DNA of 64,000 nt, taken from positions 40,828,998 to 40,892,997 of the forward strand of contig NC_062223.1 of NCBI RefSeq assembly GCF_902686445.1. Reading direction: 5' to 3'. Numbering within the stretch: the stretch's first letter is position 1; the number at the start of each line of letters is the position of its first letter. Source of the stretch: Sciurus carolinensis. Lineage: Eukaryota > Chordata > Mammalia > Rodentia > Sciuridae. Positions 46,858 to 58,139 of this stretch are shown piece after piece. The notes beneath the pieces were generated by a model. The model was not told the DNA's origin. It saw only the letters and a list, made by a program, of their open reading frames with translations, and did not search any database. Made by a program: the position numbers and the translations under genes.

Positions 46858-46910
46858 AAGTTTGAAAATAAATAGCAAACTTCTGCCGAAGTTTGAAAAT
46901 AAATAGCAAA
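46858..46910 (+). repeat. 22-bp direct repeat, 31 bases apart
   Basis: Bases 46858-46879 and 46889-46910 are identical (aagtttgaaaataaatag core), a local duplication of about 31 bases. Confidence 0.9.
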
Positions 46911-47149
46911 ACAAGTTTGCATACTCCTGATGTCTTCATTTACTTATATCTCTCTGAGTTTTTTCTTCTGTAAATGTTTTTTTAAGATTGGCAAACATAT
47001 TAATGCATTTAATTTAAAAATGCTACCTTTGTCTATATGCCTGAAAGAGCCCAAATATTCAAGGCAGACTGTAGTCCCACTAATGGTGGTTGCCATGACG
47101 GCAATGCCACTTATCCTGTCTCTATTTGCTATGTTCTGAAAGTTTGTGA

Positions 47150-47570
47150 CCTGCTAAAATTTATGGGTTAAAATCTAATCTCCAGGGCTGGGGAGATAGC
47201 TCAGTCGGTAAAGTGCTTGCCTTGCAATCACAAGACCCTGGGTTCGATTCCCAGCACCACAAAAAAAAAAAAAAATCTAATCTCCAAGTAATAGTTGGAG
47301 AAGTGATTAATTTAAGAGGGTAGAGTCCTCATGTATGAGATTAGTGCCCTTAAAAAGAGACCTGAGGTGGAGGTGGCTTGAGCGGCCCTTCCACCACGTG
47401 AGGGTGTAGGAAGATGGCATCATCTAGGAACCAGACAGGGAGCCCTGAAGAGACACCTGCCAGTCCCGATCTTGGACTGCCCAGCCACCAGAACCATGAG
47501 AAATAGAGTTCTGTTATTTACAAACCACCCAGGGGATGGTATTGTGTTATACTATCCTCAGTGGACTAAA
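47150..47570 (+). mobile_element. MLT1-type MaLR LTR split by an ID SINE
   Basis: 'gttaaaatctaatctcca' resumes after the SINE as 'aaatctaatctccaagtaat'. It then runs through 'gaggtggcttgagcggccct', 'gaccagacagggagccctga'-like text and 'cttggactgcccagccacca' to 'cagtggactaaagatattgt'. The order is that of MLT1. Confidence 0.85.
47185..47272 (+). mobile_element. ID SINE, near-consensus, with perfect TSD
   Basis: gggctggggagatagctcag start, A box tagctcagtcggtaaagtg, B box gggttcgattcccag and an uninterrupted A tail. A perfect 14-bp duplication, aaatctaatctcca, flanks it (47171-47184 and 47273-47286). The intact pol III boxes and low divergence point to a recent insertion. Confidence 0.97.
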
Positions 47571-47574
47571 GATA

Positions 47575-48149
47575 TTGTTCCAGTCATGCACTGAAACTTA
47601 TTTTCTGGATAATGAAGTTAAATTGAATCAAGCAACTAGTAAGAGTGCTTGTCATCCTAGATTATGTTTTTAGGCACAGTTTACTGTGAAAAGTGGTTTT
47701 CAGGTAATCACTGACAATGGGAAGGAGGAATCATGGAGCTCTGATGAGGACACGCTTGTCACTTGGCCCACACGTCCTACTCTGTCATCAGTCTCACCCA
47801 CAGGAAAATCAAGTGCACAATTCACTCTGCCCTACCCTCCCCACCCTGTGCTGCCTTGTCATAGACAGCAGGAAAGAGGTCCCCTCAGATTTGTAAAAGG
47901 GACACTGACTTTTAGATCTCTACAACATTCACTATTGGGCTCCTTCTCTCCTCTATTTCTACTTCTTGTTGATCCTCAGTTCCAGGTCCTCTTTAAGTCT
48001 ACAGCTTCTGCTAAATGCTGCTGGGATTTATACTGTCTTTCCACCACCAGCTCTGTGACTCAAGTTTTCCCAATTTCTCTGTTCAATTATTATCCGTGTT
48101 TCCCAAATAGTCTCTCTCCGTGTCCCCATTCATCACCTGCCCTGGAACT
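47575..48149. other. Single-copy sequence holding the longest frame in the window
   Basis: The 156-codon plus-strand frame (47686-48156) is Ser/Pro/Leu-rich with no domain, no Kozak-like start context of note and an end inside an L2 fragment. I regard it as non-coding. Confidence 0.5.
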
Positions 48150-48440
48150 AAAATGATCCCTTTTAAATTGCAAAGGAAGTTTTATCACTCCCTGCTTGAA
48201 ACGTTGAAGTCCACATGATGAAGTGGAAGACCTTCCGGTAACATATAAAACTGACCAGGGTATGGTCCTGACCCACCTCTTAAAGCACATTCTTTTTCAT
48301 ATCTACATAAAGTCAGCTAGAGATGGGTCAAAGCACTTGGCAAGTCCTCAGAATGACTCTTTTCTGCTTGCCTTCAGATCTCTGCAGAGTTGAGCTCTCT
48401 ACCTGGAACTTCACCTGTTCTTTCACTCACCCTAGGTCTG
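48150..48440 (+). mobile_element. L2 LINE 3' fragment
   Basis: 'ttatcactccctgcttgaaa' followed by 'aagtccacatgatgaagtgg', and further on 'ctacctggaacttcacctgt', follow the L2 3' region. Diverged. Confidence 0.6.
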
Positions 48441-48502
48441 TATGGTGAACATATACACACCTCATCTCTTCTAAAGGGGAACTCTACTATTGAAGAAACT
48501 CC

Positions 48503-49040
48503 ACCTTTTTAATTGGTGCCTTATAATTATGCATAACAGTGGGGTTCATTGTGACACATTCATATGTACAAATAACACAATTTGCTCTAATCCATTCCCC
48601 ATTATTTCCCCTTTCCCTCCTCTCCTTTCCTTTTTTACCTTCATCTCCTCTTCTGTTCTTTCTTCTACTTATTTACCTGTATTTTTTTCATTGTTGCATT
48701 TTATAATTACTCATAAAAGTGGGATTCATTGTGGTTTTTTCATACATACATGCATAGAGCATAATTGCCCAGTTGTTTCCTTTTTCCCCTTCCCCCATTT
48801 ACCCCCTAAATCTCCTTTCTGATCTCTTTCTATGTTCATGAGCTCTCCCCCTTTTTGATTCTCTCTTTTCCCTCTGTGGCTTCCACATATGAGAGAAAAC
48901 CTTTGAGCCTCTACTTTCTGAGTCTGGCTTATTTCGCTTAGCATGATGTTCTTCAGTTCCATCCTTTCCCTGCAAATAACATAATTTCCTTCTCCTCTCC
49001 TTTTTGACTTAGTAGAACTCCATTGTGTATACATATCATT
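48503..49040 (-). mobile_element. L1 3' end preceded by a second L1 3' end, same orientation
   Basis: Two reversed L1 3' ends follow each other: 48503-48680 (attggtgccttataattatg, gtggggttcattgtgacaca) and 48685-49040 (attgttgcattttataatta, gtgggattcattgtgg), the second running into the ORF2 end (cttatttcgcttagcatgat). The 102-codon minus frame at 48726-49034 is the broken ORF2 tail (motif LKNIMLSEISQTQK). Confidence 0.85.
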
Positions 49041-49540
49041 GCTGAAACTTCTTGTATCCTCTTAGGCTATGCATTCCTCTGGTACCAAATGACACTAAGT
49101 CACAGACACTCAATACAAAACTATTTTGTACTCATGTCTGGGTCTATCACAGATCAATCATGGGTGAACTGTAGCTCAGATTCTGTGTCTAAAGCCAATA
49201 CTAAAGGAGCACCCCTTGTTTCGTTTATGCTAATCACATGGAAGAGTGAGCATAGAGATAGTGGGATCTGATGGCTTGAAAGACTTCTGCTGAGAAGTGG
49301 AACACACCACCACCACTCATGAATTTTAGTCCAAAGCCAATCACATGGTAAAGTAGGACAGAGTGGGAAGTGTGATTCTTCTTTAGGGAAGGGCTGGTAG
49401 GGAAGAATAGGCAAGAAAAAAACAAATATTCAGACAATTATCTGCCATACCTCTCTATGGAATAGTGCATTTCTCTAACTTGTGTTTCATTTAATATTTT
49501 ATATATATATACAAAAAATTTGCACATTGGAATTGTGTAA
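49041..49540. other. Single-copy sequence
   Basis: Nothing recognised; frames on both strands at 49023-49437 are unsupported. Confidence 0.45.
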
Positions 49541-49571
<31 letters not shown>

Positions 49572-49700
49572 CACAATGACTATCATATCACCATATATTT
49601 ACATATCAGTTCTAGAGAATAGAGATAGTGATATATATAATAAATATATATGTATATATATGCATATACATAGAGACAAAGAATCTTCTAGAATATATGT
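49541..49700 (+). repeat. (GT)n followed by AT-rich alternating repeats
   Basis: GT run at 49541-49568, then interrupted TA/TATG repeats at 49625-49700. The 70-codon frame at 49543-49755 is an artefact of it. Confidence 0.9.
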
Positions 49701-50885
49701 TGTATATATGAAATTGCCATTTTTACTGAGCAGGTTTTCAATAAGTGTTCCTTGAATTGATCTAAAGCTAGCCTTAGATTTAGAGATATTTATTAGCTTG
49801 CCTAAGGGCATGGGATTGCCTGCAATCTGGGCCGAGGATTATAATTCATATAACTACCATATAGTTCATTGTTCTGTGTGTGGGATAGAAAACATGATTT
49901 TTTAAAAATTTTACAAAAGCTCATAGCACATCAAATAATGACATTATAACATTAAAAATTTGAAAGGTTATCAGTGCCTTATTACTACATAATAGCAAAA
50001 TCACATAATTTAAAATAGTAAAATTATTATTTATATAATAAAAATAGAAAAACACAAATATAAAATTCCATATATCTGAGAAATAACTTGCATTCACCAA
50101 GTCTTTGTATCTAGTATGCCTCCTTGATTTTATTAGCAGAAAGTAAAACATAATCTGCATAGAAAGATGGAATTTTTCCTTCTTGCATATACAGTGCTGA
50201 GAGTAGATGTTAAATAAATACTGTTCATTAAGTGAGTGAATCAATTAGGCAGGGGAGTGGTTTGTGATACCACTGTAATATACCTCACTTAGTTCCAGAA
50301 GGGAGTGATATAGGATTCTTGCTAGTGAAGTCATATAAACTATTATATCTTAGAGTACTTAATAGGATTCCATAAATAGCTTTATGAAAGCATGTTATAT
50401 AGTCACACAAGTTTGGAAAATAGTACATAAATCATACCTTTTATAAACTTTGCAATGCAAATTTGAATTTTAAAGGATTTTTTTAAAACAGCTTCTTACA
50501 ATGGAGAAGGCTATCTACATACCTGTGCAACAGCAGTTCTCAAGTTTAAGTAACCATGGAATCCCTCACTTGTGCCTTGCAATAGCTCCTGCAAACATTT
50601 TCAAATACTGGGAAATACTGACCATCCAAAGCTAGTTTGTTCAAAGGAAGATTTTTTTTTTCTTTTAGTGTCTTCCATGCTTCCAAAACTCTCCACAAGA
50701 CTGTGTTTTTGTGTCTACTAATTTGGATTTCTAGGTAACATTAGTGAGAAGGAGACCATTCCTCTTCTCCAGAGGTCTTTCTGCTTCTTCCACCTGCCAA
50801 TATCTGTATGGTCATTGGTAGACCCAGAAAGGAATCTTAAACTAATCACAGCATCATATTTTTTTTGTATCTGTATCTTATTAAT
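49701..50885. other. AT-rich single-copy sequence
   Basis: Nothing recognised; the 107-codon minus frame (49921-50244) is Phe/Ile/Tyr-rich as expected of AT-rich noise. Confidence 0.45.
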
Positions 50886-50889
50886 TTAA

Positions 50890-52640
50890 TAAATAACAAA
50901 AATGTACTGCATGTGAAGCATTGTTTTTGATGCTTGGGGATATAATAACCAAAGAGAACAAGTACAGGGGTACCTGACTTATGAATTACAAATTTTAAAA
51001 AAAGGAAGACCAATTTTTTTAAAAAATAATTTTGTCAGATAGTAAACTGGAAAAATGCAATAAGGAAAATAAAACAGAAAGGGGGTAGAAAATGGCATGG
51101 TAATGCAATTGCAATTGCAATTTTAAGTAATGCAATGGGGAAGAACTTCAATTGTGAAGGTATCTAAGCAAAAAACCTGAAGAGGGTAAGAAATAACAGT
51201 CCTGAGACCATCTGGGGAAAATTTTTTTCGAATTCAGAGAACAACACTGCAAACCCACTTGCCCACTTGAAGAACACTGGGTATGCCTGTGTGGTTGGAA
51301 TGGACCATCCAGTAGGAACAGGGAACTTGGTGAGGTCAGAGAGGTGCAAGTCATGCAGTCTCTGCAGGTCAGGGAAGAACTATTCTTTGTTTGATAAATG
51401 AAACCAAGAGAGGGTTTTGAGCACAGAGACAAATGAACTGACATGAATTTTAAAAATATCATCCTGAGTGCTGTGTTGAATGCAAAATGCAAATGGCAGA
51501 ATTAGGAAAACCAGTTGTTCCTATTATATTAAACCATCTGAGAGATGGCAGTAACTAAGACAGGAATTTTAGTGGTTAAGAAGGTGAGGAAGGTGCTTTC
51601 ATTGTGAATACTGAGGTGGGCCCAGAGGATTGATTTTTAGACTTATTATAGGTTACAAGAGGAAGATATTTTAACTGGTGCTAAAAGATTTTGGTCTGAG
51701 CAACTAGACAGTTGCTATTTCCTGACATGAGTGGGCCATCAAGAACTTGGTTTTGAACATATTAAGTATGAGATGGCAATTAGATACTAAATGGAGCCAT
51801 TGAGTGGAAATCTAATTACTATGAAAATCTGGAGTTTAATTTAGGTGTTCAACTGAAAATACCGATTTCAGAAGTGAAAGCAAACAGATGCTATTTAAAG
51901 CTATAATACCGTGGGAAATGGAGAGCCCAGAATCACAACGAAGATCTGGCAATAGATACGAGAAGCAGGAGTGGGGCTGAAGAAGGAAAGGGGGATTGGG
52001 GCAGCCCTGACCCAGGGGAAGGAGGTGCACGAGGAGAAGAGGGAAGGATGGACCTGGTGGAATGCTGCTGAGACGTGGGAACTGTTGTCAGATCGGTAAC
52101 TGAGAATCCACTGGTTCAATGGACAAGGAGTTGCAATGAAATGCTAGGGGTTCAAACTTGATGGGAGTGGATTCGAGAAAGGAGAAAAGAGTAGGCATTG
52201 GAAACGTTGACTGTGCTCAATTCCACAGTGTTGTGTTCTAAAGGACAGCAGGTAAGTGGAGCCTTAGCTGGAAGGCTTTGTATACTAAGGTAATTTAGTT
52301 TGTATTTTACGACATAAATAGATATAGATAGAGAAGAGGAGAAGCATGAAATCATTCTAAGAGGCTATTTCTTCTCAGTACCACAAATGTAAAAGGAAAC
52401 CTGACAATATATTTCCAAGGTTTCCCTCTGTGACAAGCTGCTTCTTGAATACAGGTGCAGGTGAGTAGGACTTCCGTTAGAGCTGGAATTTCCAGGTAAG
52501 CCTGAAGAAAGATGTGAGTGACAGGGTGTGATGGTGAGGATTAACCATGGAGTGTCAGTTGGTTTAAAAATAAGCATGTTTGGGGGCAGGGAAAGTGAAA
52601 AGTTGATAACAATAATGGATTGTAAATCCTCACTTAAAGA
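50890..52640 (+). mobile_element. Long, old mammalian interspersed repeat, family not assigned
   Basis: The text follows a widely dispersed mammalian repeat whose name I cannot fix: 'gcttggggatataataacca' near 50933; 'ggtgaggtcagagaggtgca' near 51329; 'gagagggttttgagcacaga' near 51410; 'ctgagcaactagacagttgc' near 51697; 'gaacatattaagtatgagat' near 51755. It is diverged and broken, and the right end is uncertain. Minus-strand frames at 51148-52643 all lie inside it. Confidence 0.55.
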
Positions 52641-52689
52641 CATTTGGAATTAAGGCTCTTGAGGGAGTGGAGAGACAGGAAATGATGTG

Positions 52690-52920
52690 GTTTTTTCCTT
52701 TGGGGAGGGTATTGGGGATTGAACTCAGGGGCACCTGACCACTGAGCCACATTCCCCTGCTCTATTTTGTATTTTTTATTTAGAGACAGGGTCTCATTGA
52801 GTTGCTTAGTGTGCCTCACTTTTTATTTAGAGACAGGGTCTCATTGAGTTGCTTAGTGACTTTGAAGTCGTGATCCTCCTGCCTCAGCCTCCTAAGACGC
52901 TGGGATCACAAGCCCGGCCT
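52690..52920 (-). mobile_element. B1-dID dimeric SINE with internal tandem duplication
   Basis: Reversed ID half (ggggattgaactcaggggca, cactgagccacattcccctg) and B1-like half (gatcctcctgcctcagcctc). A 39-base block (52773-52811) is repeated exactly at 52820-52858, period 47, so the 'gagacagggtctcattgagt' segment occurs twice. Confidence 0.92.
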
Positions 52921-53585
52921 GATATGTTTGCGGTATGTTTGAAATTAAAATTATAAGGGAAGTGAAGTTTTATACAGAATGAATGAATGGATATGGTGGG
53001 GTAGCACAAGATAATAATAGGAAAGAATATAAGAACTGATGAGCCACAGCATGGAAAGATCATCTACCAGGCTATTGAAATAATGTGAATTAATGCTGGA
53101 ACACTATTGAGGAGAATAACAGCAAGCCTGGAATAAAGTTCTGTAGGGAATGAAGATGAGTTATCCACGATCTAGAGATGATTGCAGTAAACAAGGTACC
53201 TGTTAGCAATATTTAAGGACATAAGACTATGAGATTCAAAATATGTAGGGGATTCAAGGAGAAGGAAGAGTGACAGATCTTACAGAGGCAATGAAGACCC
53301 AAGGGCCACATATCCTGACTACAGATATGGGGACTGTGTCAGACTAACCATCATATCATGAAAGAGCTACAAGGGAAACTGTGTCTAGGACAGACAGATT
53401 CCAAATGGAGCAAGAAATCACAGGACGCAGTCACAAGAGAATTCAATGATAGGAAAAGGGGTCGCTTCCAGGGAATGAAATTTACCAAATTGCTCTGTCC
53501 ATATATTAATGTTGCCCAATGAAATCCCATTTATATGTAAATCATTCTAATGCACTATATGAGATATTAATCATAAAAATACTTA
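52921..53585. other. Single-copy sequence
   Basis: Nothing recognised. Confidence 0.45.
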
Positions 53586-53589
53586 GGAG

Positions 53590-53732
53590 GGATATGACTA
53601 GAATAGACAAAGTGAATCCAGAGGAGGGAAGAGCAAAGAGAAATGAAAGGTATTGAAGAATGAGATCGATCAAATTACATAATGTGCATGTACGGATATG
53701 GCATAAGGAATCCCACTACAATGTATAATGAC
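53590..53732 (+). mobile_element. L1 3' end interrupted by a MaLR LTR
   Basis: 'gaatgagatcgatcaaatta' and 'ggaatcccactacaatgtat' are L1 3' UTR wording. The L1 seems to resume briefly after the LTR at 54175 (atcataatgcccatt). Confidence 0.6.
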
Positions 53733-54174
53733 TGTTAGGGTTGGATTTTAAGTGTCCCCCAAAAGCTTAAGTGTGAAACAATGCAGGCAGGTTGGGAGGT
53801 AAAATGATTGGGCTATGAGAGTCTTAATCTAATCAATGCATTGATCACCTGATAAGGATTAGTTGGGTGGTAAATGTGAGCAGGTAGGGTATGACAGGAG
53901 GAAGTGGGTCACTGGGGTGGGGGTGCCTTTGGGATGTATAGTTTGCCAGTGATACGGAGTCTCTCTCTGCTTCCTGGTGCCATGTTCCAGCTGCTTTCCT
54001 CTGACATATACTTCTGCCATGATGTTCTGCCTCATCTCATCCTCTGAGGAATGGAGTCAGCTATCTATGGACTGAGTTCTCTGAAATCATGAGCCCCCAA
54101 AATAAACTTTTCCTCCTCTAAAAGTGTTCTTGTCAGGTCTTTCGGTGGCAGCAGCAAACAAGCTGACTAAAACA
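53733..54174 (+). mobile_element. MaLR-type (MST-like) solo LTR
   Basis: A 442-bp LTR starts TGTTAGGGTTGGATT and ends ...TGACTAAAACA. AATAAA at 54101-54106 is followed by cttttcctcctcta. 'gtgcctttgggatgtatagt' and 'ctctctctgcttcctggtgc' are shared with the other three copies. The flanking 5-mers (atgac, atcat) match poorly. Confidence 0.88.
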
Positions 54175-54383
54175 ATCATAATGCCCATTGACTTACCCTC
54201 GGGGGTCATGCAACCTGTGCAAAATTTTATTGAAATGTATTGTTCTTTTAGCATTACACCTTTACAAATTAATACCTATGAAGTAGCATTGAGGTTGAAT
54301 TTCTGAAGTCACAGTTAAAGTAAAATGAAATTTCCTGGGTGATGAATTTAAAAGAAGAGGAACAGTTCCACCAATCAAATGCA
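54175..54383. other. Single-copy sequence
   Basis: Apart from a possible few bases of L1 at the start, nothing recognised. Confidence 0.45.
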
Positions 54384-54397
54384 AAAGCTCATCTAGG

Positions 54398-54866
54398 TAA
54401 CTCTGTTCTTCCCGAATGCCCCCGCCCTCCCACTTTATTGTGAACAGCATCAGCATATCAGAGAAAACATTCAGACTTTGCTTTTTTGGAATTGGCTTAT
54501 TTTGCTTAGCATGATTTTCTCCAGCTCCATCCATTTAGCAGTAAATGCCATGATTTCATTCTTCTTTAAGTCTGAGTAATATTCTATTGTGTATATATAC
54601 CACAATCTCTTTATTCATTCATCTTTTGAAGGGCATCTAGGTTGGTTCCATAGTTTAGCTACTGTGAGTTGAGCTGTTATAAATATTGATGTGGCTGTGT
54701 CACTGTAGTATGCTGATTTTAAGTCCTTTAGTTATAAACTGAGGGGTGGGATAGCTGGGTCAAATGGTGGTTCCATTCCAAGTCTTCTGAAGAATCTGCA
54801 TATTGCTTTCCATAATGGTTGCACCAATTTGCAGTCCCACCAGCAATGTATGAGGGTACCAATTTC
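54398..54866 (-). mobile_element. L1 LINE, inverted 5' segment
   Basis: Reversed ORF2 end: 'cttattttgcttagcatgat', 'catcttttgaagggcatcta', 'gcacc aatttgcagtcc'-type text near 54825. The 3' UTR is missing from this side and lies in forward orientation at 54867-55101. Confidence 0.92.
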
Positions 54867-55101
54867 TCCATGAGGGAGTGAAGGGAGGAGAGGGGTATGG
54901 AGGTAGGAAGGATAGTAAAATGAATCTGACCTTATTATCCTATGTACATATATGATTACCTGACCAGTGTGATTCTACACATCACATACAACCAGAAGAA
55001 TGAGAACTCATACTCCATGTATGTGTGATGTGTCAAAATGCATTCTAATGTCATGTGTAACTAATTAGAACGAATTTTAAAAATCCCTAACCAGAAAAAA
55101 G
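54867..55101 (+). mobile_element. L1 LINE, 3' UTR segment of the same twin-primed copy
   Basis: Forward 3' UTR: 'gagggagtgaagggaggaga', 'aatctgaccttattatccta', 'aaaatgcattctaatgtcat', then an A-rich tail. The whole copy is bounded by aaagctcatctagg (54384-54397) and aaagttcatctagg (55102-55115), 13 of 14 matching. Confidence 0.93.
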
Positions 55102-55289
55102 AAAGTTCATCTAGGATTTACAGATACATTTTCTAGAAATAGACAAAAAATACAACAAAAAAAAATCTGCGTTTGCACATTCCCCTTTTCGCCTAGGACT
55201 CTGAACCTTTCTTCTTTACCTTCACCCCTAACTTCTCATTCCGGGTCAACTTGGTTTCCACCTCTACACTAGTGTTTCTTCGTACATTG

Positions 55290-55800
55290 TGCTGCTGTCA
55301 TGAGACACATTGTATTAAGTGACGCAAAGGTCTGGTCTTTTGTGAAATGTTAATTAGCTGAGAGCCTCCATCAGGACTCCGAAGGCAGATAGAAACCTTC
55401 CACGTGAAAATGATCTCATTGAATATGCTTTTTAATTAATGTTCCATTAACTGGCTGACAATAACTCGGCAAGCTAAAGTGAACGGATCTAAATGTAATT
55501 AAACATTTATTAAGTGGCCTGCATCCCTATTACAATGATGGCCTATCTCCCCTTCACAATGATTGAGGCGGAAAAGGGAAAAGGAAAAAGAACACAAAGC
55601 TACAGTCGCCTCCGCCATCCACCTCTCATCTCCCTCAAATGGCGCTTCTTTAATTAACAGTGTTAAAATAGTGCAAGGTCAGTTTATTGGATTTTTAAAG
55701 CACAGAGCCTGGAGAATGCTTGTTCATTATAATGGCACTTATTAAACTGCCTTAACTACTTTCACTTTGGTAGCAAAGACTCAGCAGGAGTCTGACTCAG
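55290..55800. promoter_or_regulatory. Candidate conserved developmental enhancer (homeodomain/SOX-type sites)
   Basis: About 500 bases free of recognised transposons, with an unusual motif mix: four TAATTA cores (55351, 55433, 55496, 55651), two ACAATGAT SOX-like sites 24 bases apart (55532-55539, 55556-55563), a CACGTG E-box (55401-55406), and CpG-bearing phrases (gaggcggaaaag, cagtcgcctccgcc) that are rare in the surroundings. Such density is typical of deeply conserved enhancers near developmental genes. The target gene is not in the window. The 60-codon frame at 55563-55745 is not supported as coding. Confidence 0.5.
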
Positions 55801-56724
55801 GCACAGCCCCGGTGAGCCCAGGAGCAGCTCAGCATTTCCAAAATGGAGAATCAGCTCAGGACATCAACCTGGTAGCAGTTTCTTATTAAGATGATGCAGC
55901 TTCTTCTCATTATATAGTTTAAAACAACAGAATAGCTGTTCAGTTTTTACTTTACGGATCCTGACTTCCTGAATGGTAGCACTACCTTGTGACGTAAACA
56001 CAGAGGGGTCTGGGGTTTGAAGCGTGGCACTATTTCAGGATATTTTGAGGGTCAGAATGAGAGTCATTGTCCTCAACTGCATGGTCCCAGATGCATTTCA
56101 CCCCGCAGATAATAGCTTTTCTTTCTATATTGGTACAAACTTTCATTTTCTGATTATTCATTCTCTCTTTTTTCTTTCTTTTGGAGAGGGTAGCAGCAAG
56201 TGTCAGATATACTTACATGCAACTATGGAGCTCCACATTATTTTGGCTCATACCCTGAGAATATGACTATACTCATAACTATGGATGTGAAATCATACAT
56301 TCCAAAATTGCTCTATTTCTAGGGTTATAAGCATATTCTACTTCTTAAACACTGCTGTGAAAATTGACCTGCCATCTGATTCAATGAATTTTGGCAGTTT
56401 TTACTAATGAAGATCAGAATAGAAAGAGAAGCAAAATGATATATTTTATTTTGAGTAATCTTATAGAATAAGTTCTTTTATTTGCTTTCACAATTTAAGT
56501 CACTGATTATTAAACATATAGTTATTCACTTTTTTTAAGGTCGATATATTCTTTATTCTTAGAATTCTACACAAAGTTATTGAACCCTTTCCTTTGGATA
56601 AGAACTTGGGACATGGGAGTCAGAAGGTTTCAAGCACATAAGGAATGCTTATAATTAGAAGAGAAGGCTCTATTATTTTTTTCCTTAAAGAAGATATTAG
56701 TATAAATACATAATTTTTTCCTTT
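55801..56724. other. Single-copy sequence
   Basis: The candidate element may extend to about 55980. Beyond that nothing is recognised; the 80-codon frame at 56024-56266 is unsupported. Confidence 0.45.
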
Positions 56725-56727
56725 TTT

Positions 56728-56912
56728 TTTTTCTTTTTACGGACCGCATTTTGATTCATTGTACACAAATCGGGTACAACATTTCGTTTCTACGGTTGGG
56801 CACAATGTAGATTCATACCATTTGGGTAACATACATGTACATAGGGTAATGATGTCTGTCTCATTCCACCATTTTTCATACCCCTCCTCCCTCTCATTTC
56901 CCTTATATAGCT
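56728..56912 (-). mobile_element. 5'-truncated L1 3' end
   Basis: Reversed sciurid L1 3' UTR (gcattttgattcattgtaca, ggtaatgatgtctgtctcat, attccaccatttttcatacc), with the T-rich tail at the left. It parallels the ends at 540-700 and 26119-26280. Confidence 0.92.
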
Positions 56913-58139
56913 ATTTATATTTGCAATGGATCTGTCACTGTCAAAGCTTTAAATTGTGAAAGGAGAGTTGACATAAACCTTGACTTTCTATTTAAAAGGA
57001 AAAAAATGCATGTAAAATGAAAACTCAGGTGCTGTTAGAAAAATCCTAAGAAATGAGACAAGAAGGCTCAGCCTTACATTACTCTGACAACCCCTTGCTC
57101 TATCCCATATCTCTCTCTTAATGACAACTCAATCAGTGTTCTCTGGATTTAGTTATGAGCTGCTCTTGTTTCTTTTCCACTTAAGTGTCAGCAATTAGCT
57201 GAGGAAAAGAAAACTCAGAAATCGTGGGAAATGGAAGAGGTGGTTGCATTGTGAGACCTGTATACCAAAGGTTGAAAGCTCAGTGGCTAGATCGACATTC
57301 GTAAGCTTGGTACTGAGTGTGAAAGCTTAACAGACTAGAACAGAAAGTACCAGTCAAAGAAATGACTTGCTATTTATAGGCTCCCAACTCCCAACTTTCT
57401 CTCCAGTTCAGGTTTTTCTACTAAATTTCTCATGTAGTTAACAATCTGCTTGATTCCACTCATGTGTCTCACAAATACTTTACCTTTACATGTACAGGAG
57501 TAAAGTGAATTCTAAACCCCTGGAACTCAAAGTTTATCTTCCAGTTTCTCCTACTTGAATGAAGGAAGAATCTCCCCAATTGCTCATATCAGAAGACTGG
57601 GAGATACTTTTTTTTTAAACTCCTAGGTACCTTACTACCCATATTTAATCATAAAGTTTTATAAAATTGATGCAAATACGTATCAAACTGATGTGGTTCT
57701 CCCCACAGCCGCCTCTGTGATTAAGCCATCTTCATCTCTCCTCTGAACCACGGTTTCAGTTCTAAGTCGTGGGACTGACATTTGGGTAGGAACTATAATA
57801 GTACAGTGTAAGACACCCTGCTCTTCCAAACAGATAAATAAATAAATAAGAGGCAAATGACTTTAAAAGACGTGTGTAGACAAAAACACAACAACATTTA
57901 CACGGATTATGTGGATCAACAGAAATACCAAGTGTGAGCCAGGCATAAGCCATGTACATGCTGGCCTCTGCACTCAAAATCAGGCAGAGGCACCTGGGAG
58001 TTCAGGTTCATAAGACAGAGAATATTAAGCACTCCATATGAGACAGTGAATCTGTTCAATATATACAAATACCTATAACGGTCATCACATTAAATGACAG
58101 AACACTGTCTTCCTCATAGACATGATGTTTACTAACAAC
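56913..58139. other. Single-copy sequence
   Basis: Nothing recognised. A short AAAT repeat lies near 57834-57849. Confidence 0.45.

Noticed and set aside
47185..47272. Possible tRNA gene (A and B boxes present)
   Set aside because: The boxes belong to an ID SINE: A tail, target duplication and no cloverleaf acceptor stem. The same applies at 4868 and 61445.
47686..48156. Longest open reading frame (156 codons, plus strand)
   Set aside because: No domain, low-information composition and an end inside an L2 fragment; within chance length for 64 kb.
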